Shown: positions 50,376 to 59,388 of the stretch, piece by piece | How the letters are laid out: every line of letters begins with the position of its first letter | Numbering within the stretch: position 1 is the stretch's first letter | Source: MM2 sp035460165 | Lineage (GTDB): Bacteria; Pseudomonadota; Gammaproteobacteria; Burkholderiales; Methylophilaceae | Direction: 5' to 3' | DNA length: 64,000 nucleotides | Assembly (NCBI GenBank): GCA_035460165.1 | Contig: DATHWW010000017.1 | Location: forward strand, 93,654 to 157,653 | Notes under the pieces: model-generated | The model's input: only the letters and a program-made list of their open reading frames with translations | Databases searched by the model: none | What the model was told of the DNA's origin: nothing | Made by a program: the position numbers and the translations under genes

Positions 50376-51307
50376 ATCGCCCGCTGCATCGCGATGCCGT
50401 GCGCGCCATGCGTCCAGGCATCGACCAGACGTTCTGGCTTCATGCCGCCCAGCGCGTACACCGGCAGCGAAAATTCCGCGATCATGCTGGCGAACTTTTC
50501 CCAACCCAGCGGTTGCACCTGCGGGTGGCTAAGCGTCGTCATCACCGGCGACAGCAGCACAAAGTCGAAATCGAGCTCCGCCGCCCGCCGCATCTCTTCG
50601 ACGTGGTGGCAGGACGCCGCGCATAGCAGCCCTTCGGGACGCGCCGGCAATGCGGCGAGGCCGGCGGAGGAAAAATGCACGCCATCCGCACCGATGCGCT
50701 GCGCCATTTCCGGCGTGCCATTCAGCAGAACGCGCGCGCCATAAGGTCGGCATATTGCGATGACCTCGGAGGCAAATGCCTCCAACTCGGCCTGAGCCAG
50801 ATGTTTTTCACGCACCTGCACCAGCCGCAAGCCGCGTTCCAACGCTGGGCGCAGTCCGGCAAAGAATAACTCCCTGCTCATTTCCTGCATGTTCGTGATG
50901 GCGTAAATCGACGGCAGGCGCAGCGCATCCAGAATCGGGGCATTCGCCGGAAGCAAAGGGCCGACATCGACAGCGGCCAGATCTTGCCAGGAAAGCTGCT
51001 GGTTTTCGCGGCCATGCGGTTCGCCGCGCCATTGATGGACGGTAAAGAAGCGCAGTTTGACGGTGCGTTCCGGATAATCGAAGGTGCGGGTCACCCACGG
51101 ATAGGCGACTTCCGCCTCAACGCCCAATTCTTCATGCAGTTCGCGCTGCAGGGCATGGAAAGGCGTTTCGCCTTCCTCGATCTTGCCGCCGGGGAATTCC
51201 CACCAGCCTGCCCACGGCTTGCCCTCCGGGCGCTGCCCCAGAAGCACCTGGCCGTCATTGCGGCACAGTACCGCCACGGCGGCTTCAACGAACGGCTTGG
51301 CGCTCAT
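50366..51307 (-). CDS. Nudix hydrolase-ThiE-like fusion (MutT-type)
   Basis: 313-residue two-domain protein. Residues 5-130 are a MutT-like Nudix hydrolase with the full box GGKIEEGETPFHALQRELHEELG (key residues G, E, REL, EE), able to hydrolyse oxidised nucleotides such as 8-oxo-dGTP. Residues 140-313 resemble thiamine-phosphate synthase (YAITNMQEMSRELFFAGL, LVQVREKHL, DGVHFSSAGLAAL, LGGMKPERL). The fused form is common in beta- and gammaproteobacteria; whether the ThiE part is active is unclear. The start ATG 51307 overlaps the upstream ATPase stop (ATGA). Confidence 0.92.
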   Translation of the reverse strand: MSAKPFVEAAVAVLCRNDGQVLLGQRPEGKPWAGWWEFPGGKIEEGETPFHALQRELHEELGVEAEVAYPWVTRTFDYPERTVKLRFFTVHQWRGEPHGRENQQLSWQDLAAVDVGPLLPANAPILDALRLPSIYAITNMQEMSRELFFAGLRPALERGLRLVQVREKHLAQAELEAFASEVIAICRPYGARVLLNGTPEMAQRIGADGVHFSSAGLAALPARPEGLLCAASCHHVEEMRRAAELDFDFVLLSPVMTTLSHPQVQPLGWEKFASMIAEFSLPVYALGGMKPERLVDAWTHGAHGIAMQRAIWK

Positions 51308-52173
51308 GGGCGACGCAAGGCCTGGCGGCCGGCCCAGTCGCGAGCGAATTGCCACGCGACGCGACCGCTGCGCGATCCGCGCTGCAGCGCAAATTGCAGC
51401 GCCGCTTGACGCGTTTGCGGCGTGAGGCGCTTGATGCCGAAATGGCCCAACCAATGGCGCACGATGTCGAGATAGGCATCCTGATCGAATGGATAAAAGG
51501 TCAACCACAGGCCGAAACGCTCGGAGAGGGAAATTTTTTCTTCTATGGTTTCGCCGGGGCGGATCTCGTCGCCGACGTATTGCGTTTCGAGGTTTTCCTT
51601 CATGAATTCCGGCATCAGATGGCGGCGGTTCGACGTCGCGCAGATCAGCATGTTGTCTGCCGCCGCTGCCACCGAGCCATCCAAGGCCACCTTGAGCGCC
51701 TTGTAGCCCGGCTCATCGGCATCGAAGGACAGGTCGTCGCAAAATATCAGGAAGCGCTCCGGGCGATTGCGCAGCAGGTCGGTGATATCCGGCAAGTCAA
51801 TGAGATCGGTCTTGTCGACCTCCACCAGCCGCAGGCCCTGAGCGGCAAAATCCGTCAGCAGCGCCTTGAACAGCGAGGACTTGCCGGTGCCGCGCGCGCC
51901 GGTCAGCAACACGTTATTGCATGGCAACCCTTGCAGGAATTGCCGCGTATTGGCGATCAGCTGCTTCTTTTGTGGGTCGATATCCTGCAGGTCGGCGAGA
52001 TGAATACGGTGCGGATGTTTCACCGCCTGCAAATAGCCACGCCCCTGCTGGCGGCGCCAACGGAAGGCGTGTGCCGACCAGTCCGTTTCCGGCAATGGCA
52101 CGGGCAATATCCCCTCTAGCCGCGCAAGCAGGCTTTCCGCACGACCCATCAGATTCTCGAGATCGTTAGTCAT
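51304..52173 (-). CDS. DUF815-family AAA ATPase
   Basis: 289-residue P-loop ATPase of unknown cellular task. Walker A is GARGTGKSSLF near residues 93-103, Walker B is FLIFCDDLSFD near 150, and the sensor-type region is NMLICATSNRRHLMPEF. The C-terminal part (ALQRGSRSGRVAWQFARDW) may bind nucleic acid. The start is ATG 52173, which shares one base with the argJ stop. It lies between argJ and the Nudix-ThiE gene, all three overlapping, an order widespread in betaproteobacteria. Confidence 0.93.
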   Translation of the reverse strand: MTNDLENLMGRAESLLARLEGILPVPLPETDWSAHAFRWRRQQGRGYLQAVKHPHRIHLADLQDIDPQKKQLIANTRQFLQGLPCNNVLLTGARGTGKSSLFKALLTDFAAQGLRLVEVDKTDLIDLPDITDLLRNRPERFLIFCDDLSFDADEPGYKALKVALDGSVAAAADNMLICATSNRRHLMPEFMKENLETQYVGDEIRPGETIEEKISLSERFGLWLTFYPFDQDAYLDIVRHWLGHFGIKRLTPQTRQAALQFALQRGSRSGRVAWQFARDWAGRQALRRP

Positions 52174-53402
52174 CAGGTGCGGTAATCCGCGTTGATCTTC
52201 ACGTAGTCGTACGAGAAGTCGCAGGTCCAGACGGTCGCTTCCGCGCGGCCGCGGCCCAGTTCGACGCGCACGGTAATTTCCGCTTCCTTCATTACGCGCT
52301 GGCCGTCGGTTTCCTGATAGCTTGCCGCACGGCCGCCGTTTTCCGCCACCAGCACGTCGCCCAGATGCAGCTTGATCAGATTGACATCCAGATCGCCGAC
52401 GCCGGCATAGCCGATAGCCGCCAGGATACGGCCGAGGTTGGGGTCGGACGCGAAAAAGGCGGTCTTGATCAGCGGCGAGTGTGCGATGGCATAGCCGATC
52501 TTGCGGCATTCGGCTTCGTCGCGGCCGCCTTCGATGCGGATGGTCATGAATTTCGTGGCGCCTTCGCCGTCGCGCACGATGGCCTGCGCCAGCACCATGG
52601 CGACTTCCGTCACCACATCGCGCAATGCCTGATAATCGGCGCTCGATACATCCGCGATCTCGGCGTTGCCGGCCTGGCCGGTAGCAACCAGGATCAGCGA
52701 GTCGTTGGTGGAGGTGTCGCCGTCCACGGTGATGCAATTGAAGGAGCGATTCACCGCGTGCTGGATCATCGCGTCGAGCGCGGACTGGCTGATGGCGGCG
52801 TCCGTGGCGATATAGCCCAGCATGGTCGCCATGTTGGGATGGATCATGCCGGAGCCCTTGGCGATGCCGGTCACAGTGACGGTCTTGCCGCCAAGCTGGA
52901 TCTTGCGCGATGCGCCCTTGGCAACGATGTCGGTGGTCATGATCGCCTGCGCGGCGTTGAGCCAGTTGTCTTCCTGCAGATTGGCCACGCTGGCGGGTAA
53001 ACCTGCAACGATGCGATCCACCGGCAGCGGTTCCATGATGACGCCAGTAGAGAACGGCAGCACCTGTTGCTCGCTGCAACCCAGCAGTCCGGCCACCGAT
53101 TGGCAGGTCTGGCGCGCGCGGCGCATGCCTTCTTCGCCGGTGCCGGCGTTGGCGTTGCCGGTATTCACCACCAGCGCGCGAATTTCGTCGCCGGAGGCCA
53201 GATGCTCCTTGCACAATACGACCGGCGCGGCGCAAAAGCGATTCTGCGTAAACACGCCGGCCACACGGCTGCCGGGGGCCAATTGCATAACCAGCAGGTC
53301 CTTGCGGTTCGGTTTGCGGATATGCGCTTCAGTGATGCCGAGCTTCACGCCGGAAACAGGGAAAAGCTCACCAACGGCGGGGGGTTGCAGATTAACGGGC
53401 AT
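52173..53402 (-). CDS. argJ: Glutamate N-acetyltransferase/amino-acid acetyltransferase
   Basis: 409-residue enzyme that transfers the acetyl group from N-acetylornithine to glutamate, closing the arginine cycle. It self-cleaves before the nucleophilic threonine (near residue 193) in GMIHPNMATMLGYIATDA. VNTGNANAGTGEEG and the C-terminal GRGRAEATVWTCDFSYDYVKIN (part VWTCDFSYDYVKIN) are diagnostic. The bifunctional form is typical of bacteria lacking ArgE. It heads the argJ-ATPase-Nudix operon and is divergent from the GAF-GspE gene. Confidence 0.97.
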   Translation of the reverse strand: MPVNLQPPAVGELFPVSGVKLGITEAHIRKPNRKDLLVMQLAPGSRVAGVFTQNRFCAAPVVLCKEHLASGDEIRALVVNTGNANAGTGEEGMRRARQTCQSVAGLLGCSEQQVLPFSTGVIMEPLPVDRIVAGLPASVANLQEDNWLNAAQAIMTTDIVAKGASRKIQLGGKTVTVTGIAKGSGMIHPNMATMLGYIATDAAISQSALDAMIQHAVNRSFNCITVDGDTSTNDSLILVATGQAGNAEIADVSSADYQALRDVVTEVAMVLAQAIVRDGEGATKFMTIRIEGGRDEAECRKIGYAIAHSPLIKTAFFASDPNLGRILAAIGYAGVGDLDVNLIKLHLGDVLVAENGGRAASYQETDGQRVMKEAEITVRVELGRGRAEATVWTCDFSYDYVKINADYRT

Positions 53403-53530
53403 GTTGTTTTCCGGAATGTTTGATCCCCGGATTTTACCTCACTCCCGCTTCTTACGAGTTTATGCGAATTGACTTTCCGGAATGTCATGATATTTTGTAG
53501 GGAATATATTATTGTTCAAAGGAATAGCCG

Positions 53531-55930
53531 ATGGCAACGACGCCGAATGCCATTCCCATCACGTCAGGCATCACCAGCCTGGCCGAAATCGGCAGTGAAC
53601 TCGCTTTCACCAAAAAGCTGCAAGCTGTCAGCAACAAGATCCACGCCACCACCAACATCGACCAGATCATCCTGGATGTCAGCCACGACATCTGCCAGGT
53701 GTTCGAGGCCGAACGCATCACCATATTCACGGTCAGCGAAGACAGAACGATGCTGATCTCGAAGATCAAGACCGGCCTCAGCAGCTATAACGACGTGCAG
53801 CGCCCGATCAGCCGCATGGCGATCGGCAAGCAAAGCATCGTCGGGTTCGTAGCCACCAACAGGATGCTGGTCAATATCGCCGATGTTTACGACATCGAAG
53901 AGCTGAAGCACATCAGCCCGGAAATCACCTTCCTCAAAAACGTGGACCAGCAGACCGGTTTCCGCTCGCGCCAGATGCTGGTGTTTCCGATTCTGGATCC
54001 GACCAGCGACGACCTGATCGGCGCGGTACAGCTGACCAATACGCTGTCCGGGCTGCCTTTCTCGCACCTTGCCGAGCACGGCGCTACCGAAATCGCCAAG
54101 ACGCTGGCCATCGCCTTTACCCAGCGCCAGGCTCCCGCCGGGCCGATCAAGACCAAATTCGACCTGCTGATCGCGGAAAACATCATTTCCGCTTCAGAAC
54201 TCGAATTGGCGCAACGCTCGGCGCGCAAGAAAAAGGTGGCGCTGGAGGATGTGCTGATTGACGAATTTCAGGTCAAGCCGGCAGACGTCGGGCATTCGTT
54301 GTCGGTATTTTTCGGCGTTCCTTACGAGCCGCATCGCGCAAACCATGTGCGCCCCACGAATCTGCTGAAACACCTGAAACATGAGTACGTACAGTCCAAT
54401 GGCTGGATTCCCATCGACGAAACGCGCGAAGAAGGGCTGGTGATCCTCACGCCCGACCCGGAAAGCGTGCGCAGCTCGCGTATCGTCAACAATGTTTTCC
54501 CGAAATATCCCAAGATCACCTACAAGGTCTGCCTGAATCGGGATTTCACCAATACGGTCAGCTTGTTCTATGGCTTAGGGGGGGGCTCGACGAATATCGA
54601 CGAAATCATTTCGCACATGGGTGCGGAAGAAGAGGAGGAGTCCAGCTTTACCGCGGAGGACATCTCCGCTGCCGCAGACAACGAACTGGTCAAACTGGTC
54701 AACAAGATCATCGTCGACGCTTATCACCAGGGCGCTTCGGACATTCATATCGAACCCTACCCCGACAAGAGCAAAGTCGTCGTGCGCCTGCGCCGCGACG
54801 GCACGCTGATGCCTTACATCGAGATTCCTCCAAGCTACCGCAATGCCCTCGCGGCACGTATCAAGATCATGGCGGAAATGGACATTTCCGAGCGGCGCGT
54901 GCCGCAGGACGGCAAGATCAAATTCCGCAAATTCGGCCCGGTGGATATCGAGCTGCGCGTCGCCACGATTCCGACCGCGGGCGGACTGGAAGACATCGTG
55001 CTGCGCCTATTGGCTTCCGGCAAACCGATTCCGATCGACAAGCTCGAACTCGCTCCGCAGTCGCTGGACAAAATCAAGCACCTGGTGAGCAAGCCTTATG
55101 GTTTGTTCCTGGTATGCGGTCCCACCGGCTCCGGCAAGACCACCACGCTGCATTCGGCGATGAGCTACATCAATACGCCGGAAGCCAAGATCTGGACCGC
55201 CGAGGACCCGGTAGAAATCACCCAGCGCGGCTTGCGGCAGGTGCAGGTCAATCGCAAGGCCGGGTTGAATTTTGCGGCCATGATGCGGGCATTCCTGCGC
55301 GCCGACCCGGACGTGATCATGGTGGGCGAAATGCGCGACAAGGAAACCGTCTCGCTGGGCATCGAGGCCTCGTTGACCGGCCATCTGGTGATGTCCACGC
55401 TGCATACCAACAATGCCCCGGAGTCAGTAGTGCGCCTGCTCGACATGGGCATGGATCCATTCAATTTTTCCGATGCGCTGCTGGGCATACTCGCCCAGCG
55501 CCTGGCCAAGCGCCTATGCGTCTGCAAGCAAGCGTACGCACCGGCACCCGAGGAAATCGACAACCTGCTGACGGAATACTGCCGTGAACTGGAATCCACG
55601 CAAAGCTGGAAACGCGATCCGCAAGCAGCGCGCCAGGCCGTCATGGATGAGTGGGTAAAAACCTTTGCTGACAAGGATGGCAAGTTCACGCTGCACAAAA
55701 CCGTCGGCTGCGACAAATGCAACGGCGGCTATCGCGGCCGGGTAGGTTTATTCGAGCTGCTGGAAGGAACGGACGCCCTCAAGAAAGGCATCCAGGAGCA
55801 CTTGCGTGTCGCCGAGCTGCTGGCGATTGCGCTGGAGGACGGCATGCGCACGCTCAAGCAGGATGGGATAGAAAAGGTATTGAAGGGCATCACCGACATG
55901 AAGCAGGTGCGCTCGGTGTGCATCAAATAA
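53531..55930 (+). CDS. GspE/PilB-type ATPase with an N-terminal GAF domain
   Basis: 799-residue secretion or pilus ATPase of unusual build. Residues about 28-195 form a GAF domain (ICQVFEAERITIFTVSED, TGFRSRQMLVFPILD). Residues about 205-360 form a MshEN/GspE N-terminal module (SELELAQRSARKKKVALEDVL). The ATPase core lies from about 385: Walker A GPTGSGKTTTLHSA near 530, the Asp box IWTAEDPVEI, Walker B PDVIMVGEMRD and the His box STLHTNNAPE. The tetracysteine is CVCKQ and CDKCNGGYRGR. The GAF part implies small-molecule control of the motor. No pilus structural genes are adjacent. Confidence 0.93.
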   Translation: MATTPNAIPITSGITSLAEIGSELAFTKKLQAVSNKIHATTNIDQIILDVSHDICQVFEAERITIFTVSEDRTMLISKIKTGLSSYNDVQRPISRMAIGKQSIVGFVATNRMLVNIADVYDIEELKHISPEITFLKNVDQQTGFRSRQMLVFPILDPTSDDLIGAVQLTNTLSGLPFSHLAEHGATEIAKTLAIAFTQRQAPAGPIKTKFDLLIAENIISASELELAQRSARKKKVALEDVLIDEFQVKPADVGHSLSVFFGVPYEPHRANHVRPTNLLKHLKHEYVQSNGWIPIDETREEGLVILTPDPESVRSSRIVNNVFPKYPKITYKVCLNRDFTNTVSLFYGLGGGSTNIDEIISHMGAEEEEESSFTAEDISAAADNELVKLVNKIIVDAYHQGASDIHIEPYPDKSKVVVRLRRDGTLMPYIEIPPSYRNALAARIKIMAEMDISERRVPQDGKIKFRKFGPVDIELRVATIPTAGGLEDIVLRLLASGKPIPIDKLELAPQSLDKIKHLVSKPYGLFLVCGPTGSGKTTTLHSAMSYINTPEAKIWTAEDPVEITQRGLRQVQVNRKAGLNFAAMMRAFLRADPDVIMVGEMRDKETVSLGIEASLTGHLVMSTLHTNNAPESVVRLLDMGMDPFNFSDALLGILAQRLAKRLCVCKQAYAPAPEEIDNLLTEYCRELESTQSWKRDPQAARQAVMDEWVKTFADKDGKFTLHKTVGCDKCNGGYRGRVGLFELLEGTDALKKGIQEHLRVAELLAIALEDGMRTLKQDGIEKVLKGITDMKQVRSVCIK

Positions 55931-55939
55931 GCAATCGCC

Positions 55940-56422
55940 TCAGGCGCAGGTTGGCATCTGTACCGGCGTTGCCGGAAGAAAATTATGTGGAATATCGCTG
56001 AGGCGATATTTCCCGCTACGCACCGCATCGCTCAGCATGGCCAACGTCTGCTCAGTCAGCATCCTGATGACTTCCTGCTTGATCGGCGTCCATTTGTGAT
56101 GCATCGGGCAAGCCGTGGCATCGCTGCATTCCTTCAGTCCCAGCAGGCAATCCTTGGTGAACTCCGGCCCTTCGGTAATCAGCAGGATACGCATCAGGTC
56201 GATTTTTTCCGGCTCATCCCGCAGACAGAAACCGCCTAAGCGACCGCGATACGACGTCACCAATCCACCCTTGCACAAGGTTTGCATGATTTTCGCCAGA
56301 TAGGCTGCCGGCACTTGCAGCTTCTCGGCAACTTCACGGCTGAGTATGGGCGCGCTTTGATCCTGTGCCGCGATATATATCAAAGACTGGACAGCGTATT
56401 GGCTGGTGCGTGAAATCAACAT
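55940..56422 (-). CDS. Rrf2-family regulator with a likely Fe-S cluster
   Basis: 160-residue winged-helix regulator. The DNA-binding part is YAVQSLIYIAAQ, then SREVAEKLQVPAAYLAKIMQTLCKGGLV (short: VPAAYLAKIMQTL) and SYRGRLGGFCL. Cluster-ligand cysteines follow as KDCLLGLKECSDATACPMH, spaced C-x6-C-x5-C, which is compatible with a [2Fe-2S] or [4Fe-4S] sensor such as IscR, NsrR or RsrR types. No iron-sulfur assembly genes are nearby, so IscR is unlikely. It is convergent with the GAF-GspE gene. The regulated genes cannot be told. Confidence 0.9.
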   Translation of the reverse strand: MLISRTSQYAVQSLIYIAAQDQSAPILSREVAEKLQVPAAYLAKIMQTLCKGGLVTSYRGRLGGFCLRDEPEKIDLMRILLITEGPEFTKDCLLGLKECSDATACPMHHKWTPIKQEVIRMLTEQTLAMLSDAVRSGKYRLSDIPHNFLPATPVQMPTCA

Positions 56423-56450
56423 GACAGTATCGGGTTAAAGGTTGGGGAGA

Positions 56451-58076
56451 TTATGGCACGTATCCCGGGATCTTGCTTTCATCGACCTCATCGAACTGCT
56501 CGGGCTCCAGGAACTGCCGGGCATATTCCAGATAAACCTTCTGCCGGATGAAAAGATCGAACAGGTCGGGATCAACGTGGTTATCCAGCTTCATCTTGCC
56601 CAGGATGAACAGCGACTCGGAGAGCGTCTTGGCTTTTTTGTAAGGCCGGTCGCGCGCGGTCAGCGCTTCGAAAATATCCGCGATGCCCATGATGCGCGCG
56701 GGAACCGACATCTGCTCGCGCGTCAGCCCGCGGGGATAGCCCTTGCCGTCCATGCGCTCGTGGTGGCCGCCGGCGTATTCCGGCACGCGCTGCAGATCCT
56801 TGGGGTAAGGAAGCGACTCCAGCATATTGATCGTCACCACGATGTGGTTGTTGATGATCTCGCGCTCCTCTGCGGTCAGCGTGCCGCGGGCGATATTGAG
56901 GTTGTACACCTCGTTCTCGCTGAGAAACGGCACTTGCTGCCCGTTGGGGTCCAGCAGCGGATAGGCGGCGATGGTGCGGACACGCTCCTGGTGTTCAGGC
57001 GTCATGAATTCGCCGCCGACATTGGCGTTTCTGAGGAAATTGCGGTCCTCGTCCAGCTTTTGCTGCCAGGTTTGGAACTCCGACTCCAACGCTGCCAAGC
57101 GTGCGGTATCCCCATTGCGTGCCGCCTCGAGCTGGCGGCGCAGCATTTCGGTTTCTTTCTGTTTCTTGAGCAATTCGAAGCGCTGGTCGACCAGTTCGAT
57201 ACGGTCGAAAATTGTGGAAAGCTTGGTGGCTTTGTCCACCACATACTCCGGCGTCGTCACCTTGCCGCAATCGTGCAGCCAGGAGGCGATCCGCATTTCA
57301 TATAATTCCTTGTCGCTCATGCGGAAATCGCGCAACGGGCCTTCTGCACAAGAGTTGGCGGCTTGCGCCAGCAACATCGACAATTCCGGCACGCGGCGGC
57401 AATGGCCGCCGGTATAGGGCGATTTCTCGTCAATCGCTTCTGCGATCAATTCGATGAAGGATTCGAAAAGCTGCTTCAGGCCCTGGATCAGGTTGTGATT
57501 GGTCAGCGCCACGGCCGCTTGCGATGCCAAGGATTCCGCCAATTGCTGGTTTTCGGCTGAGAACGCGATGATGTCGCCGCTTTCCTCGTCCAGCGCATTC
57601 AGCAACTGCAGCACGCCGATGATCTCGTTCTCGTGATTCTTCATCGGAATGGTGAGGAAGGACTTGGAGCGGTAGCCGGTCTTCTCGTCGAATTTGCGCG
57701 TGCCGGAGAAATCGAACCCGTCGGCGACGTAGGCATCCTCGATATTGACGGTACAGTCATGCAGCACGCTGTAGGCCGCAACCATGTTGTTATTCGGCGA
57801 GCCGTCCTCGCCGTAAAGCGGCAGCGGCGCAAATGGAATGTCCTTGCCGGTAGTGCCGCCCAGCGCAATGCCGAGCGAATCGGTACGCATGATCTCGAAA
57901 CGGAGCGTCCTGTCGTCGGTAACGGTATAAAGTGTTCCACCGTCGGCACCGGTAATTTCCTTGGCGCCCAGCAGTATCATTTCCAATAGGCGCGGCGCAT
58001 CGCGTTCGGCAGAGAGCGCAATACCGATAGCGTTAAGGCGCTCCAGCCGTTTCAGCAGCTTTCTAAGTTGCGGCAT
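56451..58076 (-). CDS. GAF-HD-GYP phosphodiesterase with a large insertion
   Basis: 541-residue cytosolic signalling protein. A GAF domain spans about residues 15-195 (ITGADGGTLYTVTDD, TGYRSKSFLTIPM). The HD-GYP domain follows from about 205. The HD is in IASWLHDCGKVTTPEYV, and the GYP motif is HHERMDGKGYPRGL, so c-di-GMP hydrolysis is possible. Between them lies a segment of roughly 110 residues, partly coiled coil (KQKETEMLRRQLEAARNG), that ordinary HD-GYP domains lack. The FHA gene is 19 bp upstream, so the two are probably one operon. Confidence 0.9.
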   Translation of the reverse strand: MPQLRKLLKRLERLNAIGIALSAERDAPRLLEMILLGAKEITGADGGTLYTVTDDRTLRFEIMRTDSLGIALGGTTGKDIPFAPLPLYGEDGSPNNNMVAAYSVLHDCTVNIEDAYVADGFDFSGTRKFDEKTGYRSKSFLTIPMKNHENEIIGVLQLLNALDEESGDIIAFSAENQQLAESLASQAAVALTNHNLIQGLKQLFESFIELIAEAIDEKSPYTGGHCRRVPELSMLLAQAANSCAEGPLRDFRMSDKELYEMRIASWLHDCGKVTTPEYVVDKATKLSTIFDRIELVDQRFELLKKQKETEMLRRQLEAARNGDTARLAALESEFQTWQQKLDEDRNFLRNANVGGEFMTPEHQERVRTIAAYPLLDPNGQQVPFLSENEVYNLNIARGTLTAEEREIINNHIVVTINMLESLPYPKDLQRVPEYAGGHHERMDGKGYPRGLTREQMSVPARIMGIADIFEALTARDRPYKKAKTLSESLFILGKMKLDNHVDPDLFDLFIRQKVYLEYARQFLEPEQFDEVDESKIPGYVP

Positions 58077-58095
58077 ATCCCCGTCCCTGCAGGTT

Positions 58096-58785
58096 TTATT
58101 GGTCAGCCAGGTAAAACTCCATTTTCACGCCGGCCAGTTCAATCACGTCGTGATCATGAAGTTCATAAGCCTGCATGCCGATGGGGTTTCCGTTGACGTC
58201 GGGCGAGTGTTCGCCCTCGACATGTGTAATGAAATAGCCCTGCGGGCGCCGGGTAATCACGGCCACTTGCGCGCCCGCTTTGCCGAGCGTGGTAAGGGTC
58301 TTGGTAAGCTGCATTTCCTTGCCGGTGGCCGGACCGTTCAAAACCTGCACGCGGGCGGGCGGCAAGCCGCCGGCTTCCGCCGCATCCTCCGCCTGCGCTG
58401 CAGCCGAAGCTTCTTCCGCGATCTCTTCTTCCGCGGAGGGCTGCATCATGATGGTATTTTCGAAGTCGACCTGCTTGGTTCCGCCGTTGCCGGCCGCAGA
58501 TTCATTCACGTAGGTGAGTTTGTATTTGCCGATAGCCACGACATCGCCGTGCCGCAGCGTCTGCTTCTGTACCTTTTTACCATTAACAACGCTGCCGTTG
58601 GTACTTTCCAGGTCTTCCAGCCGGGTTTCGTCGCCGACGGTGATGACACGGGCATGATCGCCGCTGACCGCCAGGTTATCGATATGAATATCGTTGGTTG
58701 CCCTGCGACCTATCGTCAGACACTTCTTTTCGAGCGGGTATTCCCCAAGCAATGCACCATCGAGCGTAAGAATCAGTTTCGACAT
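58096..58785 (-). CDS. Double FHA-domain protein
   Basis: 229-residue phosphopeptide-binding adaptor. FHA domain 1 (about residues 1-95) has LTIGRRATNDIHIDNLAVSGDHARV (short: IGRRATNDI) and LESTNGSVVNG. FHA domain 2 (about 140-229) has TLGKAGAQVAVITRRPQGYFITHVEG and VNGNPI, with weaker conservation. An acidic Ala/Glu-rich linker (EEEIAEEASAAAQAEDAAEA) joins them. A GTG three codons... two codons upstream (58791) is possible, but ATG 58785 with GGGGTGG just before it is preferred. It precedes the GAF-HD-GYP gene. The 126 bp to nusB hold no other clear gene. Confidence 0.9.
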   Translation of the reverse strand: MSKLILTLDGALLGEYPLEKKCLTIGRRATNDIHIDNLAVSGDHARVITVGDETRLEDLESTNGSVVNGKKVQKQTLRHGDVVAIGKYKLTYVNESAAGNGGTKQVDFENTIMMQPSAEEEIAEEASAAAQAEDAAEAGGLPPARVQVLNGPATGKEMQLTKTLTTLGKAGAQVAVITRRPQGYFITHVEGEHSPDVNGNPIGMQAYELHDHDVIELAGVKMEFYLADQ

Positions 58786-58917
58786 ATCCACCCCGTGTTG
58801 AACCGTCTTTTTTATCGAGACGGTTTATTTCTTATGCGCTGGGCAGAAAGACCCGCGAACCCATCAAATCTTACACCGGATTGGAAAACCGATACATATG
58901 AGGAAGCGGCGATTCGC

Positions 58918-59388
58918 TTATTTGCGGACTCTGCGGCCATTTTCGCGCGTACACTCGTCCGGACGGGCTTCGGCAGCCAGCTTGTCGAGCACGCCATTGA
59001 CGTATTTGTAGCCGTCGGTACCGCCGTAACGCTTTGCCAGTTCCACCCCTTCATTGATCGCGACGCGATAAGGAATGCTGATGTCGTGGACCAGCTCGAA
59101 GGCGGCGATGCACAGGATCGCATGCTCGATCGGACTCAACTCGGCGATGCTCCGATCCAGCAGCGGAAGGATGCGTGCATCGAGCTCGCTTACGCATTCC
59201 GCGACACCGCTCAGCAGCCCCTTGAAGTATTCGATATCCGCGCGCGGATAGTCTTCGTCTTCCTCAAGATTCGCAATGATTTCCTTGAGCTCGCCGCTGC
59301 CGAGAAACAGGCTGTACAGACCCTTGAGGGCTAACTCGCGGGATTTTCGACGGTTCTGTCCCGGTTTGGGCGTGGGTTTGTCTGTCAT
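58918..59388 (-). CDS. nusB: Transcription antitermination factor NusB
   Basis: 156-residue all-helical protein that binds boxA RNA with NusE in rRNA antitermination. Family blocks are SRELALKGLYSLFLG near residue 16, LSPIEHAILCIAAFEL near 85, IPYRVAINEGVELAKRYGGTDGYKYVNGVLDKLA near 105 (short: NEGVELAKRYG, YVNGVLDKLA). The ATG overlaps the ribH stop (ATGA), preserving the ribH-nusB pair. Confidence 0.96.
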   Translation of the reverse strand: MTDKPTPKPGQNRRKSRELALKGLYSLFLGSGELKEIIANLEEDEDYPRADIEYFKGLLSGVAECVSELDARILPLLDRSIAELSPIEHAILCIAAFELVHDISIPYRVAINEGVELAKRYGGTDGYKYVNGVLDKLAAEARPDECTRENGRRVRK

